Source: Siphonodentalium dalli (lineage: Eukaryota > Mollusca > Scaphopoda > Gadilida > Siphonodentaliidae). From it: DNA of 64,000 nucleotides. Positions 48,313-59,925 of the stretch are shown here, one piece after another. The position numbers and the translations under genes are program-made. The notes beneath the pieces were generated by a model. The model was not told the DNA's origin, made no database searches, and saw only the letters and a program-made list of their open reading frames with translations. Each line of letters begins with the position of its first letter. Positions within the stretch are counted from its first letter, which is position 1. The stretch is from assembly GCA_032622095.1 (NCBI GenBank), contig CP136069.1, positions 64,565,319-64,629,318 on the forward strand. Reading direction: 5' to 3'.

Positions 48313-50238
48313 AAGCCCCTGTCACACTCAGGCCGGCGCTCTTATTGCGCTGCAAAAGTATCAAAGCGCCCACCTAAACGCACTAAGGTCTCCAAGAACC
48401 GATTGGTGACGCAGTGGACACTGGCTACACAGGGCGAGTATCTCCATGGTCGCCCATAGGTGCCAGAGCGCCGCGCTTGTTTTATGCATGCACAAAACAA
48501 GCGCAGAGGTTCGGAGTTCTGACCAGGACGTAGTACTGTCACCGTGACAGCGTAAAGCAAAGCGCCAAGCGAGCGAAGTGAGCGTTATGTGGACGTAGCA
48601 AGAGCGCATATTAGCTTCTCGTGGTCGCAGCAAGAAATTAATCTTGTCTTTTGCGACTACAGTAAGCTTAATCAAATTCTCACAACGTGCCTTTCCCGTC
48701 CTCAATACGCTCAATGAGGCTCTGTCCAAAACTTATTGCGCTGTCATGGGGTGTTATGGGTTCCCGCTCATAGAACGTCCACATTGTGCTGCCACTGCGA
48801 CTCTGATACTCGCTTTACGCCCAAGCGTTATACATGGCGTTCTTCCGGCGTTTACAGCAGGTTTACAGTACGATCCCACTTTGAAATGCGGTCTGCTCAT
48901 ACCACTGTCACACTCCGCTGCGATCAGGCTGGCGTTTGCTTTGAGTTGAAAAAGTATCAAAATACGAGTAACGCACAGTGGAAGCGCGGAAAATTGTCAG
49001 AAATTTTCAATCTGTTAAAAAAAGAGAACCAATGTCAGAAATGGTAACGCGCTCAAGATCATATATTATAAACCCAAGAATGTAATTGTAGAATATAAAA
49101 TATATTGGTTTTGCGAATGAGCAGCTCAGAATTCCGTTAAATAACAATAACAACCAGCACCTAATTAACGAACCGGTGCCCGACTCGACCGTCTCCGACC
49201 ACAACCCCTGTGGGCTGCAGAAATTTCTTTCATTTGTAATTGACATATAGTTTATCACAAACCAAAAATCAACATTAATCAACGTTGATTAACACAATAA
49301 ACGAAATTTAATTGCCCCAACTACATGCACCTATTACGGGACTCGGCCTCCAGCTCGCAGTTTGACTTTTAATCATCCCAAAAATTCCCATTCTATAAAT
49401 AAAACTAATAAAACACCGATTGATAATGTCAGCCCGCACGCGAAACGAGAAACTCCCCACCAGTTATACATGCGGCGCGCGTGACAAGCTATATATGCTC
49501 CTATCCCGCTTATCACGTTTTCGTCGCGCTATTTGTACGACCCATTGCGTTCCTGCTTTGTCAAGTCTCACGCTCTCACACGCTCTCATTGCGTTTCCTC
49601 CACGCCGTAAACGCTCTTAATGCGTTCAAGTCGTTGTCATTGCGTTGTTAGTACGCTTTGAGCTGTCATGGCGACGGTACTACGCCTGGTCAGAACGCCG
49701 AACCTCTGCGCTTGTTTTGTGCATGCACAAAACAAGCGTGGCGCTCTGGCGCTCTGGGGCGATCACAGAGACCCTCTCCCGTCCTGGCCAGTGTCCACTG
49801 CGTCAACAATATGTTCTTACTGCGCTTTGCTTGGCGCTTTGATTATTTTACAGCACAATGCAAGCGCCGGCCTGATCTCAGCGGAGTGTGACAGTAGTTT
49901 AATCGGACAGCTAATCTATTGCGGAGTGTTGGGTATTTTCCCCACAACCTAAAAACTGACTATGACTGGAGAACGCAGGAGGCGCTATCTATATATACTC
50001 TCCGCGCCCGCGCAGAGAACGTTTTGCGAACTTATTGAGAACGTACTAGCATCACAGTGACAGCGACTTGAACGCACTAAGAGCGTGAGACTTGACAAAG
50101 TAGGAACGCAATAGGAGCATTCTTTGTTTTAAAAGTTTGACAATTTTCGACAGTTTTCGGCGCTCCTCCTGCGTGTTACTCATATTTTGGTACTTTTGCA
50201 GCGCAGTGAGAGCGCCGGCCTGAGTGTGACAGGGGTTT
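48313..50238 (-). mobile_element. 1.9-kb composite TIR element, copy 3 (inverted)
   Basis: The same composite as copies 1 and 2, in the opposite orientation: left end AAGCCCCTGTCACACTC, right end the complement of AAAACCCCTGTCACACTC, both flanked by TA. It is more diverged (roughly several percent by eye) than copies 1 and 2 are from each other. The nested inner element is complete at 48905-49894, which shows the nesting predates the spread of the composite. Confidence 0.85.
48905..49894 (-). mobile_element. Inner TIR element nested in copy 3
   Basis: Ends CTGTCACACTCCGCTGCGATC and the complement of CTGTCACACTCCGCTGAGATC. It occupies the same position in the outer element as 42754-43748 in copy 1. 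Confidence 0.75.
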
Positions 50239-51378
50239 TACACCATTAGCTCACACATGGTGACACTTGTTTAGCGTTGCTAGAAAGTTCCGTCAACGTC
50301 AATACTGTATTAGATTTTAAAAATAAGACATCGTGTCGCCTATATTATTTCCCCTACCTTTGTTGGTCTATCGCTACACTTCACGTTTGTCCATTAAAGT
50401 TTACTTTTAACATCATGCATTCGTTGTAGTTATTCCATAAATACTTTATGGTCGTTCGAGCTGCAAGCGAGTTAGAACATAAATATATTTATTGATATTC
50501 GCCAACGTGTGCATAGTGCACGGCCGGTAACGAGTTAACGAAGTTATCCAGTTTGTTTTGGTCATTCAAACTGGGTCAATACTGCACCGTCTGAACGGTG
50601 TTCAAGGCAATCGTAACAATCAGCTCGTGTGAGCTTATTCACGACTGATTTTGCATTGGTTTAACTCGCTTGACACGGTGGTCAAGCTTCACTATACTCT
50701 TGAAATTCCGCATTGTATCCCCCCACCCACCCCATGATTGGGAGATGTTTATAACAATTGTAACACTGTAATATTCATCATTTTACGTCTTATTTGTTAT
50801 ATGATTGATCGTCTGCGAACGATATTTATCGCTACACTTCACGTTTGTCCATTAAAGTTTACTTTTAACATCATGCATTCGTTGTAGTTTTATTCCATAA
50901 ATACTTTATGTTCGTTCGAGCTGCAAGCGAGTTGGAACATGAATATAATTACTGTTCGGTTCGTGATTAAGACACCCACACTGATTGTCACGAGTGAGTT
51001 CTCGCTATAAGCTACAAACCCCCGAATTGAAATCAATTGATTGTGTTAACAATATCCCCGCTACAACCAGGCTACAACAGAACAGCATATTGTGATTGGA
51101 CTGGATACGACAGGCGAACCGAACTTTAAACGGGTCACGTGTACCATTTAATGTCGAATTCTTAGTCACATTGCTCAGTGTAATTTAGCACAAGATCGAA
51201 CAAGTTGACATGCATTATGTTTGCAAGTTATTATATAGTAGTAAAGCAGTAGTAGCTGGCCACCCACCATCGATCGAAGAAAGATATTGCAACCCTCGGA
51301 TGCCGCCCAGACAAAGGACGTGCCCCCTTTGAGTGGCGGTTGATTTTTCTGCCGGGCTTGGCTGGATATGGATAGTTT
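50239..51378. repeat. Unrecognised sequence with a 122-base direct repeat
   Basis: The block at 50369-50490 (TATCGCTACACTTCACG ... AACATAAATATA) recurs at 50827-50948 with few changes, 458 bases apart. It might be two short LTR-like repeats or a segmental duplication, but no primer-binding site or coding sequence between them was recognised. The rest of the interval holds nothing I can name. Confidence 0.6.
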
Positions 51379-51730
51379 AAAGGGGGACTGTACACTAAAT
51401 CCGACCATTTGTGTGACCATATCCGTTTATACTCAGCAGAGTTTATGCAACAGATGAATGAATTTGAGACATGTATTATTGCAAAATACACTCATAGCTC
51501 TAGGAACGAATAAAACAACATGGTAATTATAATGAAAATTTATTTATGACTCCAGCCGAAAATTGTAATTTTCATTACAATTAGCATGTTATTTGCATCA
51601 TTCGTAGAGCACATGCACGAGTGGACTTTGCACAAATCCATGGCTCAAATTAATTAATTCATATATATTCTGTTGAGTATAAAAGGAGATGGTCCCATAA
51701 ATAGCCGGATTTAGTGTACAGTACCCTTTG
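51379..51730. mobile_element. MITE-like element, ~352 bp
   Basis: The left end AAAGGGGGACTGTACACTAA ATCCG is matched by the reverse complement of the right end (CAAAGGGTACTGTACACTAA ATCCG), about 24 bases. The interior is AT-rich and non-coding, with ATGGTC-type subterminal sequence on both sides. Target duplication unclear. Confidence 0.75.
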
Positions 51731-52356
51731 ATCCCCAGCCAAGTCTCGCACGAGGTGAAGTCTTTCCAGTCGGTGCATTGTGTTCATGGACCAATCGGGA
51801 CCATACGTACAGATGCAGGCTGGCTTGAAGTGGCTTTGCAGTTACTGGGAGTGGCCTGATAGGGTATGATATGCCCCTGGTAGGACCAACAGGAAACCAC
51901 ACTCGGGGGGGGGGGGGGGCATCAAGACCACTCGAGGGAAGAAGACAAATAACAAGTGAAAAACATAAATAGTATACAGAATTAGGGAAAAAGAATAAGT
52001 AAAAAAAAAGTTGAGATCATTTTCCCCATCATTTTTCATTGTTATATCACCATTTATAACACCCGTGTGGGAGGACATACTGCCCTTCCAAATCCTCCCG
52101 GGCCCCCATCCAAAACGGTTAACGGTCATTTAGACCGACTCACATAATTATTGTATTCATTCGTTTGGTATGGATGAAACATTGCAACTCTACTTCAGTT
52201 TGGGGCTGAGTTATAAATACATCGTCCAATGTTGTCTAATTTACACGGAATTTGCACATATCTCTACTATACGTACTGTTAGGCGTAAATTGAAAATGAA
52301 ATGAAATTATGTTGGCATATAAACAGGTGTCATCAAATTATCTCTGGCTAGTCACT

Positions 52357-52358
<2 letters not shown>
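51731..52358. other. No recognised gene; G run
   Basis: Contains a 15-base G run at 51905-51919. Open frames are short and lack motifs. Confidence 0.45.

Positions 52359-52428
<70 letters not shown>
52359..52428. repeat. (TA)35 microsatellite
   Basis: An uninterrupted TA run of 70 bases. Confidence 0.95.
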
Positions 52429-52429
<1 letters not shown>

Positions 52430-52499
52430 TCTATGTCGTGGATTAACTATATGGTAAACATACCTGGCCCTGTAACAGAACCTTGTCATATATCTTCTA

Positions 52500-53641
52500 T
52501 ATATATATCTATCTTCTATACTATATTTTTTGAGACTTCCGTATATATATATATATGTACTTTATAGAATCGAAAACGGCTGGCTCGGTTGAGTTCAAAC
52601 TTCCCATCTAAAGGTAAAAACCGACGCACACCGTAGTTGTCGCGTTTTGGAGAAGCTCTGAGCACCCTTTATCCACTCCCAAATCACAGCAAAGGCACGG
52701 CGTGGGTTAATCAAGTGATTATTTAATGAGCGTTTGTTTTTGACGCATCGCTATAAAGAGCGTCTGTTTACCATTCAACGTTATTATCATCTGCAAAGAG
52801 ATATACGGGAACATTGAGTGGTTTCCTATGCGGGGAGATTTATTGGATGCCATAGTACTCTTACAACATCATTGTTATAGTATGTATGACACTTAGGTCA
52901 GGGCTTAGGGGGGGGGGGGGGGGGTAGTTATAGGCATAATGCTTCTCAGAAATCCCGGTTACAAACCAACACTCACAATTTCGTATTTACGCAAACGTAT
53001 ACGGGAACAAATGCTTTCCTATTTTTAGAACGCAACACATGATACCAAACAAAATTACGTCGCGTTGGTGATGGCGTTCACGACGGGATTAATTGACTGT
53101 CCGCTCTTTGCGAGGATGGGGTTCACGACGGGATTAACTTTGCGGGGACTATTGACCATTTCGTAAGGGTGGACAACCTCTGTCAGGGGCTGCTCATTGG
53201 CCACGGGCAGGTTAAAAAAAATCATACCTCTTCTGGGTCTGGGCGTGTATAGACATGAGCGTGTTGTGTTCCTAATAACGCGGAGCGTGTTGTGTTCATA
53301 AGAACGCGGATCGGGTAAGTTTTTCCGCCCTAGGTGAGCTCAAACTTCTTATATAAGTGTAAAAACACACGGGGATCGTCGACGTCGCATTGTGTGAAAC
53401 ATTCTTATGTCTGTCGTCCTAGGAACGGGGGAATTTTTCATCGGGTCAGTCTTAACCTTCAAACGGGTACCCACAAATTATATATTGTGACCCCGACATG
53501 ACCTTGAAAATGATCAATTCAAGGTCAAATCGGGTAAAATATTGAAAAACCCAATATTAACTCATTGAAAAACACAAACAAAACATAAAACATTGTCATG
53601 TTTCTGACCAAGCACGCCAGTGGCGGGCTAACCTGCTAGTC
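52500..53641 (-). repeat. Family C modular repeat with D segment, minus orientation
   Basis: On the minus strand the head is ACTAGCAGGTTAGCCCGCCACTGGCG (53617-53641). A D-type block (GGTACCCGTTTGAAGG complement near 53460) and the tail (CCAGCCGTTTTCGATTCTA, then CGGAAGTCTCAAAATATA) at 52500-52620 follow. It includes a 17-base G run at 52908-52924. The tail is shared with the following C units. Confidence 0.75.
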
Positions 53642-54576
53642 TGTACTATATATTTTGAGACTTCCGTATATATATATATGTATGTGTGTACTTCATAGAA
53701 TCGAAAACGGCTGGCTCGATTGAGTTCAAACTTCCTATCTAAGGGTAAAATCCCACGGACACCGCCGTGGTCGCGTTTTGTAGAAGCTCATAGCTCCCGT
53801 TCTCCAATCTCAGTCACAAAAAACGGCACTGCGGTGGTTAATCAAGTGATAATTTAATGAGCGTTTGTTTTTGACGCATCGCTATAAAGAGCGTCTGTTT
53901 ACCATTCAACGTTATTAGCATCTGCAGAGAGATATACGGGAACAATACTTTTGAGTGGTTTGCTATGCGGGAATATTTATTGGATGCCATAGTACTCTTA
54001 CAACATCATTGTTATAGTATGTATGACACTTAGGTCAGGGCTTAGGGGGGGGGGTAGTTAGTGTGGATATAGGCATAATGCTTCTCAGAAATCTCGGTTA
54101 CAAACCAACACTCACAATTTTGTCTTTGGCATCAGATACCAACACCTCGACCGATCGGGACGAAACTTGGTACGTGAGTGTAGTTTGACCAGGTGGCCGT
54201 GCAGCGCATGCGCAGACGAGATCTCGGAAACGCTTGGAGCTATCGACTTTAAATTTGGTATGTGAATGTATCTTGCCCCGGATACGAATTGTATCGTGTC
54301 GCCGAGCCCGTGCGACGCCAGCTTCGCGCATGCACAGACCAGATCTCGGAAACGGGTGGAGCTATCGACTTGAAATTTGGTTTTTGAATAGCCCGGACAA
54401 CGTCGGGCTCAACAATTTTTCATCGGGTGAGTTCTTTCCGCCCGATGTACCTTAAATCTTTTAGGGACGGGTACCATAATTTCTCTTGATTAAAAAGGCA
54501 CAATTAACTCGTTGAAAAGCCAAAAAAAATGTCATGTTTCTGACCAACGCCGCCAGTGGCGGGCTAACCTGCTAGT
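53642..54576 (-). repeat. Family C repeat containing a family A fragment
   Basis: A second C unit in the same orientation: head complement at 54556-54576, tail at 53642-53760. Between about 54130 and 54415 lies a minus-strand A fragment with monomers and a CCCGGACAACGTCGGGC head hairpin. Confidence 0.75.
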
Positions 54577-55034
54577 CTATACTATATATTTTGAGACTTC
54601 CGTATATATATATATATGTACTTTATAGAATCGAAAACGGCTGGCTCGATTGAGTTCAAACTTCCCATCTAAGGGTAAAAACCGACGCACACCGTAGTTG
54701 TCGCGTTTTGGAGAAGCTCTGAGCACCCTTTATCCAATCCCAAATCACAGCAAAGGCACGGCGTGGGTTAATCAAGTGATTATTGAATGAGCGTTTGTTT
54801 TTGACGCATCGCTATAAAGAGCGTCTGTTTACCATTCAACGTTATTAGCATATGCAGAGAGATATACTGGAACATAACCAACCCTGCGAGCACGGATGGC
54901 GCGCTTTGTTTTTACAGTACCGAAATCATCCCAGATAATCACGAATATAGCATCAGATTTCTCCCCAGATATACCGTTATAAATCTACTGGAATCTGCCA
55001 ATCTATCTATCCATCTACTATATAATTTGAGACT
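54577..55034 (-). repeat. Family C tail, truncated
   Basis: A third copy of the C tail and adjoining block (through CCATTCAACGTTATTAGCAT). It then breaks into unrecognised sequence at ~54880, with another short tail scrap (TTTGAGACTTCCGTATATA) at ~55025. Confidence 0.65.
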
Positions 55035-55037
55035 TCC

Positions 55038-55039
<2 letters not shown>

Positions 55040-55092
<53 letters not shown>

Positions 55093-55110
55093 TATATATA
55101 TCTCATATAT
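55040..55110. repeat. (TA)n microsatellite
   Basis: A TA run with one interruption, leading into the tail of a minus-strand A unit. Confidence 0.9.
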
Positions 55111-55916
55111 ATTTCATATATATTTTGAAGACCTCTGTTTGTATGTATGTATGTTTGTATGTATGTCATTTATACAAATCTACGATTCTCGACCGATCGG
55201 GACGAAACTTGGTACGTGTGTGTAGTTTGATCAGGCGGTGGACGTTGTCGTATTTGCGAGCCCGTGCGGCGCCCGCTTCGCGCACGCGCAGACGAGATCT
55301 CGGAAACGGGTGAAGCTATCGACTTGAAATTTGGTATGTGAATGTATCTTGCCGCGGATACGAATTTTATCGGGTCGCCGAGCCCGTGCGACGCCAGCTT
55401 CGCACATGCGCAGACGAGATCTCGGAAACGGTGGAGCTATCGACTTGAAATTTGGTATGTCAATGTATCTTGCCCCGGATACGAATTTTATCGGGTCGCC
55501 GAGCCCGTGCGACGCCAGCTTCGCGCGTTCGCAGACCAGATCTAGGAAACGGGTAGAGCTATCGACTTGAAATTTGGTATGTGAATGTATCTTGCCCCGG
55601 ATACGAATTTTATCGGGTCGCCGAGCCCGTGCGACGCCAGCTTCGCGCACGCGCAGGCCAGATCTCGGAAACGGGTGGAGCTATCGACTTGAAATTTGGT
55701 GTGTGAATGTATCTTGCCCCGGATACGAATTTTATCGGGTCGCCGAGCCCATGCGACGCCAGCTTCGCGCATGCGTAGACCAGATCTCGGAAACGGGTAG
55801 AGCTATCGACTTGGAATTTGGTTTTTTAATAGCCGGACAAAACGTCGGGCTGGGTAGAGCTATCGACTTGAAATTTGTTTTTTGAATAGCCCGGACAACG
55901 TCGGGCTCATCGGCTA

Positions 55917-55917
<1 letters not shown>
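55111..55917 (-). repeat. Family A unit, minus orientation, five monomers
   Basis: The tail complement (TTTTGAAGACCTCTGTTTGT, then TATG/TGTC-type repeats) is at 55119-55170. About five 122-bp monomers follow, then two successive head blocks, ending GAGCCCG complement and CGGCTAG at 55905-55917. One monomer lacks a base in GGAAACGGGTGGAG. Confidence 0.9.

Positions 55918-55996
<79 letters not shown>
55916..55996. repeat. (TA)n microsatellite
   Basis: About 40 TA repeats directly at the head end of the preceding A unit, consistent with insertion of that unit into, or expansion of, a TA tract. Confidence 0.95.
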
Positions 55997-56001
<5 letters not shown>

Positions 56002-56027
56002 TATATTATATGTATGTGTGTATATAT

Positions 56028-56400
56028 ATGTGTACTTCATAGAATCCAAAACGCGTGTACAGATTGAGCTCAAATTTCGTATGTAAGTGTAAAATCCCAC
56101 CGACACGACCGTGGTCGCGTTTTGGAGAAGTTCAGAGTACCCGTTCTCCAATCTCAGTCACAAAAAAACGGCACTGCGGTGGTTAAGACATCAACGATCT
56201 TTATATTGACCTTATACGGAGGTGTTAACAATCAACGCTCTCTATTGCAATGGACGTGGCTAAACGACTGACCCCATGCGTCCGAAATACGGATGCGGAC
56301 GAAATGCAATTATCTCGACTAAAAAGGCAGAATAGATCTAAGAGCTCGAAATAGTTTAGGACGGGGAGGACGGGTACCATGAATTAACTCATTGAAAAAC
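56028..56400 (-). repeat. Module D-type segment, minus orientation
   Basis: Reverse complement of the arrangement at 9307-9736: tail TGTACTTCATAGAATCCAAAA at the left and GGACGGGTACCATGAATTAA at the right. Confidence 0.75.
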
Positions 56401-56404
56401 AAAG

Positions 56405-56556
56405 AATGCGTTATCTCGGAAACGGGTGGAGCTATCGACTTGAAATTTGCTATGTGAATGTATCTTGCCCCGAATACAAATTTTATCGGGTCGCCGAGCC
56501 CATGCGCAGACCAGATCTCGGAAACGGGTGGAGCTATCGACTTGAAATTTGGTTTT
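56405..56556 (-). repeat. Family A fragment
   Basis: One and a bit 122-bp monomers in minus orientation, with a 30-40 base deletion across the GCGCATGCGC block in one of them. Confidence 0.8.
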
Positions 56557-57006
56557 TGAACATTTTTGGGTCACTTTCATTCTGAACTGAATGTATTTTC
56601 TCTTACCTCAACTCAAGACTTTAGGTACTTCATGAAAGCTACGCTCAGTCTATTGTCCTTGTTTCATCGCTTAGAATAGATTATCTTCGACTCGAAAAAC
56701 TTATGTGACAACACAGAGTAATAATATCTTGGGTTTGTTTTATTTTACACATGATATAGCATAATGTGTGTATATTATAACGAGTACGATTGGTGTGCTC
56801 GGTGAGAGAGAGAGAGAGAGGGAGAGAGAGAGCGAGAGGGGGGGGGTGTGAGCGAACTGAGTATCAGTTTGCTTATTACATGTTTGTGATGTAATTTGTT
56901 CTTGTAATGTATACTATCTTGTAAATATGTTGACCTTCCTGTGTCTATGTTTCCTTTGTGTATTTGTTTGTGTTAAATAACTCTTCATTTATGGAGGACA
57001 ATTAAA
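56557..57006. other. No recognised gene; (GA)n microsatellite
   Basis: A GA-rich run at ~56803-56848 ends in a G run. Otherwise unrecognised AT-rich sequence. Confidence 0.6.
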
Positions 57007-57033
57007 GATATATATATATATATATATATATAA
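57007..57033. repeat. (TA)n microsatellite
   Basis: A TA run bordering a minus-strand A fragment. Confidence 0.9.
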
Positions 57034-57346
57034 TGTATCATGCCCCGGGTACGAATTTTATCGGGTCGCCGAGCCCGTGCGACGCCCGTGCAGCGCGTGT
57101 GCAGACGAGATCTCGGAAACTGGTGGAGCTATCGACTTGAAATTTGCTATGTGAATGTATCTTGCCCCGGATACGAATTTTATCGGGTCGCCGAGCCCGT
57201 GCGACGCAAGCTTCGCACATGCGCAGACCAGATCTCGGAAACGGGTGGAGCTATCGACTTGAAATTTGGTTAAATTAAAAAAATGTCATGTTTCTGAAAC
57301 AGAGCCATGAGATGAATGCCGCCAGTGGCGGGCTAGCCTGCTAGTC
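57034..57346 (-). repeat. Family A fragment joined to a family C head
   Basis: Two 122-bp monomers (57034-57272), one carrying the GTGCAGCGCGTGTGC variant. A C head (CCGCCAGTGGCGGGCTAGCC, TGCTAGTC) follows at 57312-57346. Confidence 0.8.
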
Positions 57347-57735
57347 TACAATATATTTTGAGACTTCCGAAAACGGCTGGACCGACAGAGCTCAAACTTC
57401 CATCTAAGGGTAAAAACCCACAGGAATGGTCGTCGCGGCGTTTTGAAGAAGCTCCGAGCACCTGTTACTCTCTCCCAGTCACAAAAAACGGCACTGCGGG
57501 ATTAATCACGTTGACAGTTAAAGAGCGTTCGTATCCGCAGTGTCGTTGATAAAGAGCGTATGCGTGTAATGTGATTATTACGTCTGGGTCCGGACGTGAG
57601 CGTGACTGTATCCAGACATGAGCGTGTTGTGTGATTCTTACGTACTTGGGGCTTCCTAGGAACGGGGGAGATTTTCATCGGGTCACTTTTTCCGCCCGAG
57701 GTGATCTTCACCTTGAAATGGGTACCCACAAATGA
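57347..57735 (-). repeat. Module D repeat, minus orientation
   Basis: Close reverse-complement copy of 7563-7983, including the CACGCTCATGTCTGGATACAG, CGACACTGCGGATACGAACG and GGTACCC blocks. Confidence 0.8.
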
Positions 57736-57984
57736 TATATATGTGTGTGTCCTTTATAGACTCGAACCGATTGAGCTCAAACTTGCTACCCACGGGAAGT
57801 GTCATGGACGGGTTAATTTGTGACCCCGATCTGACATTGACCTTGAACGCGATCAATTCAAGGTCAAATCGGATAAAACTGGCGGATTTAGGTGCAGCAC
57901 ACGTGTATCGGAAGCTGTTGCAATTGCTTTTTCGAACAAAGTCATGAGACGAACCACGCCAGTGGCGGGCTAATCTGCTAGTAT
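57736..57984 (-). repeat. Short family C/B chimeric unit
   Basis: Tail (CTTTATAGACTCGAACCGA) at the left, a B-type GGTCAAATCGG segment in the middle, and a C head complement (CGCCAGTGGCGGGCTAATC) ending at ~57981. Confidence 0.7.
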
Positions 57985-58082
57985 ATAATAAAATGACAGC
58001 GGCGGATTGGGGTATGGGGTGGCTTACTCTGGGATTCTCGAAAGGGCCAATATATCCTTTCCCTAACCCCTCCTTTTAAGCA

Positions 58083-59921
58083 TTAGGAGATAATAAGCCC
58101 CAATTAGGAGATACTAAGTCCCAATTAGGAGATACTAAGCCCCAATTAGGAGATAATAAGCCCCAATTATGAGATACTAAACCCCAATTAGGAGATACTA
58201 AGATCCAATTAGGAGATACTAAGATCCCAATTAGGAGATACTAAGATCCCAATTAGGAGATACTAAGTCCCAATTAGGATATACTAAGTCCCAATTAGGA
58301 GATACTAAGTCCCAATTTGGAGATACTAAGTCCCAATTAGGAGAAACTAAGTCCCAATTAGGAGATACTAAGCCCCAATTAGGAGATACTAAGCCCCAAT
58401 TAGGAGATACTAAGATCCAACTAGGAGATACTAAGTCCCAATTAGGAGATACTAAGTCCCAATTAGGAGATACTAAGTCCCAATTAGGAGATACTAAGTC
58501 CAAATTAGGAGATAATAAGTCCCAATTAGGAGAAACTAAGTCCCAATTAGGAGAAACTAAGCCCCAATTAGGAGATACTAAGCCCCAATTAGGAGATACT
58601 AAGATCCAATTAGGAGATACTAAGTCCCAATTAGGAGGTACTAAGTCCCAATTAGGAGATACTAAGTCCCAATTAGGAGATACTAAGTCCCAATTAGGCC
58701 AATTAGGAGATACTAAGTCCCAATTAGGATATACTAAGTCCCAATTAGGAGATACTAAGTCCCAATTAGGAGATACTAAGTCCAAATTATGAGATACTAA
58801 GTCCCAATTAGGAGATACTAAGCCCCAATTAGGAGATACTAAGTCCCAATTAGGAGATACTAAGCCCCAATTAGGAGATACTCAGTCCCAATAATATCTC
58901 CTAATTAGATAATAAATAGATAATAAATTAGGAGATAATAAGTCATAATTAGGAGATCCTAATTAGGAGATAGTATTTTTAGGAGATACTAAGATCCAAT
59001 TAGGAGATACTAAGATCCAATTAGGAGATACTAAGATCCAATTAGGAGACACTAAGATCCAATTAGGAGATACGAAGATCCCAATTAGGAGATACTCAGA
59101 TCCAAATTAGGAGATACTAAGATCCCAATTAGGAGATACTAAGATCCCAATTAGGAGATACTAAGTCCCAATTAGGATATACTAAGTCCCAATTAGGAGA
59201 TACTAAGTCCCAATTTGGAGATACTAAGTCCCAATTAGGAGAAACTAAGTCCCAATTAGGAGATACTAAGCCCCAATTAGGAGATACTAAGCCCCAATTA
59301 GGAGATACTAAGATCCAACTAGGAGATACTAAGTCCCAATTAGGAGATACTAAGTCCCAATTAGGAGATACTAAGTCCCAATTAGGAGATACTAAGTCCA
59401 AATTAGGAGATACTAAGTCCCAATTAGGAGAAACTAAGTCCCAATTAGGAGAAACTAAGCCCCAATTAGGAGATACTAAGCCCCAATTAGGAGATACTAA
59501 GATCCAATTAGGAGATACTAAGTTCCAATTAGGAGGTACTAAGTCCCAATTAGGAGATACTAAGTCCCAATTAGGAGATACTAAGTCCCAATTAGGCCAA
59601 TTAGGATATACTAAGTCCCAATTAGGATATACTAAGTCCCAATTAGGAGATACTAAGTCCCAATTAGGAGATACTAAGTCCAAATTAGGAGATACTAAGT
59701 CCCAATTAGGAGATACTAAGTCCCAATTAGGAGATACTAAGTCCCAATTAGGAGATACTAAGTCCCAATTAGGAGATACTAAGTCCCAATTAGGAGATAC
59801 TAAGTCCCAATTAGGAGATACTCAATCCCAATAATATCTCCTAATTAGATAATAAATAGATAATAAATTAGGAGATAATAAGTCATAATTAGGAGATCCT
59901 AATTATGAGATAGTATTTTTT
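58083..59921. repeat. 21-bp minisatellite with higher-order structure
   Basis: The monomer AATTAGGAGATACTAAGTCCC repeats about 85 times. Variants (CCCC, ATCC, AAAC, TTTGG) occur in an ordered pattern that recurs at +898 bases (58231-58785 matches 59129-59683). Both halves end in the same AATAATATCTCCTAATTAG, GATAATAAATAG block (58890 and 59830, +940, i.e. two extra monomers in the second half). On the minus strand the 21-bp period keeps a frame open as repeats of D-L-V-S-P-N-W for 184 codons in each half. A 9-base short unit (58698, 59597) also keeps the frame. I treat it as satellite DNA, not a gene. Confidence 0.95.
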
Positions 59922-59925
59922 GTTA

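Noticed and set aside
43939-49047. Open frames of 90-122 codons in the composite TIR elements
   Set aside because: They overlap on both strands, lie across GC-rich inverted repeats, and show no catalytic triad or DNA-binding motif of a transposase.
58231-59683. Two 184-codon minus-strand frames of a seven-residue repeat
   Set aside because: Explained by a 21-bp period without an internal stop in one frame. There is no signal peptide, no unique flanking coding sequence and no codon-type substitution pattern seen.
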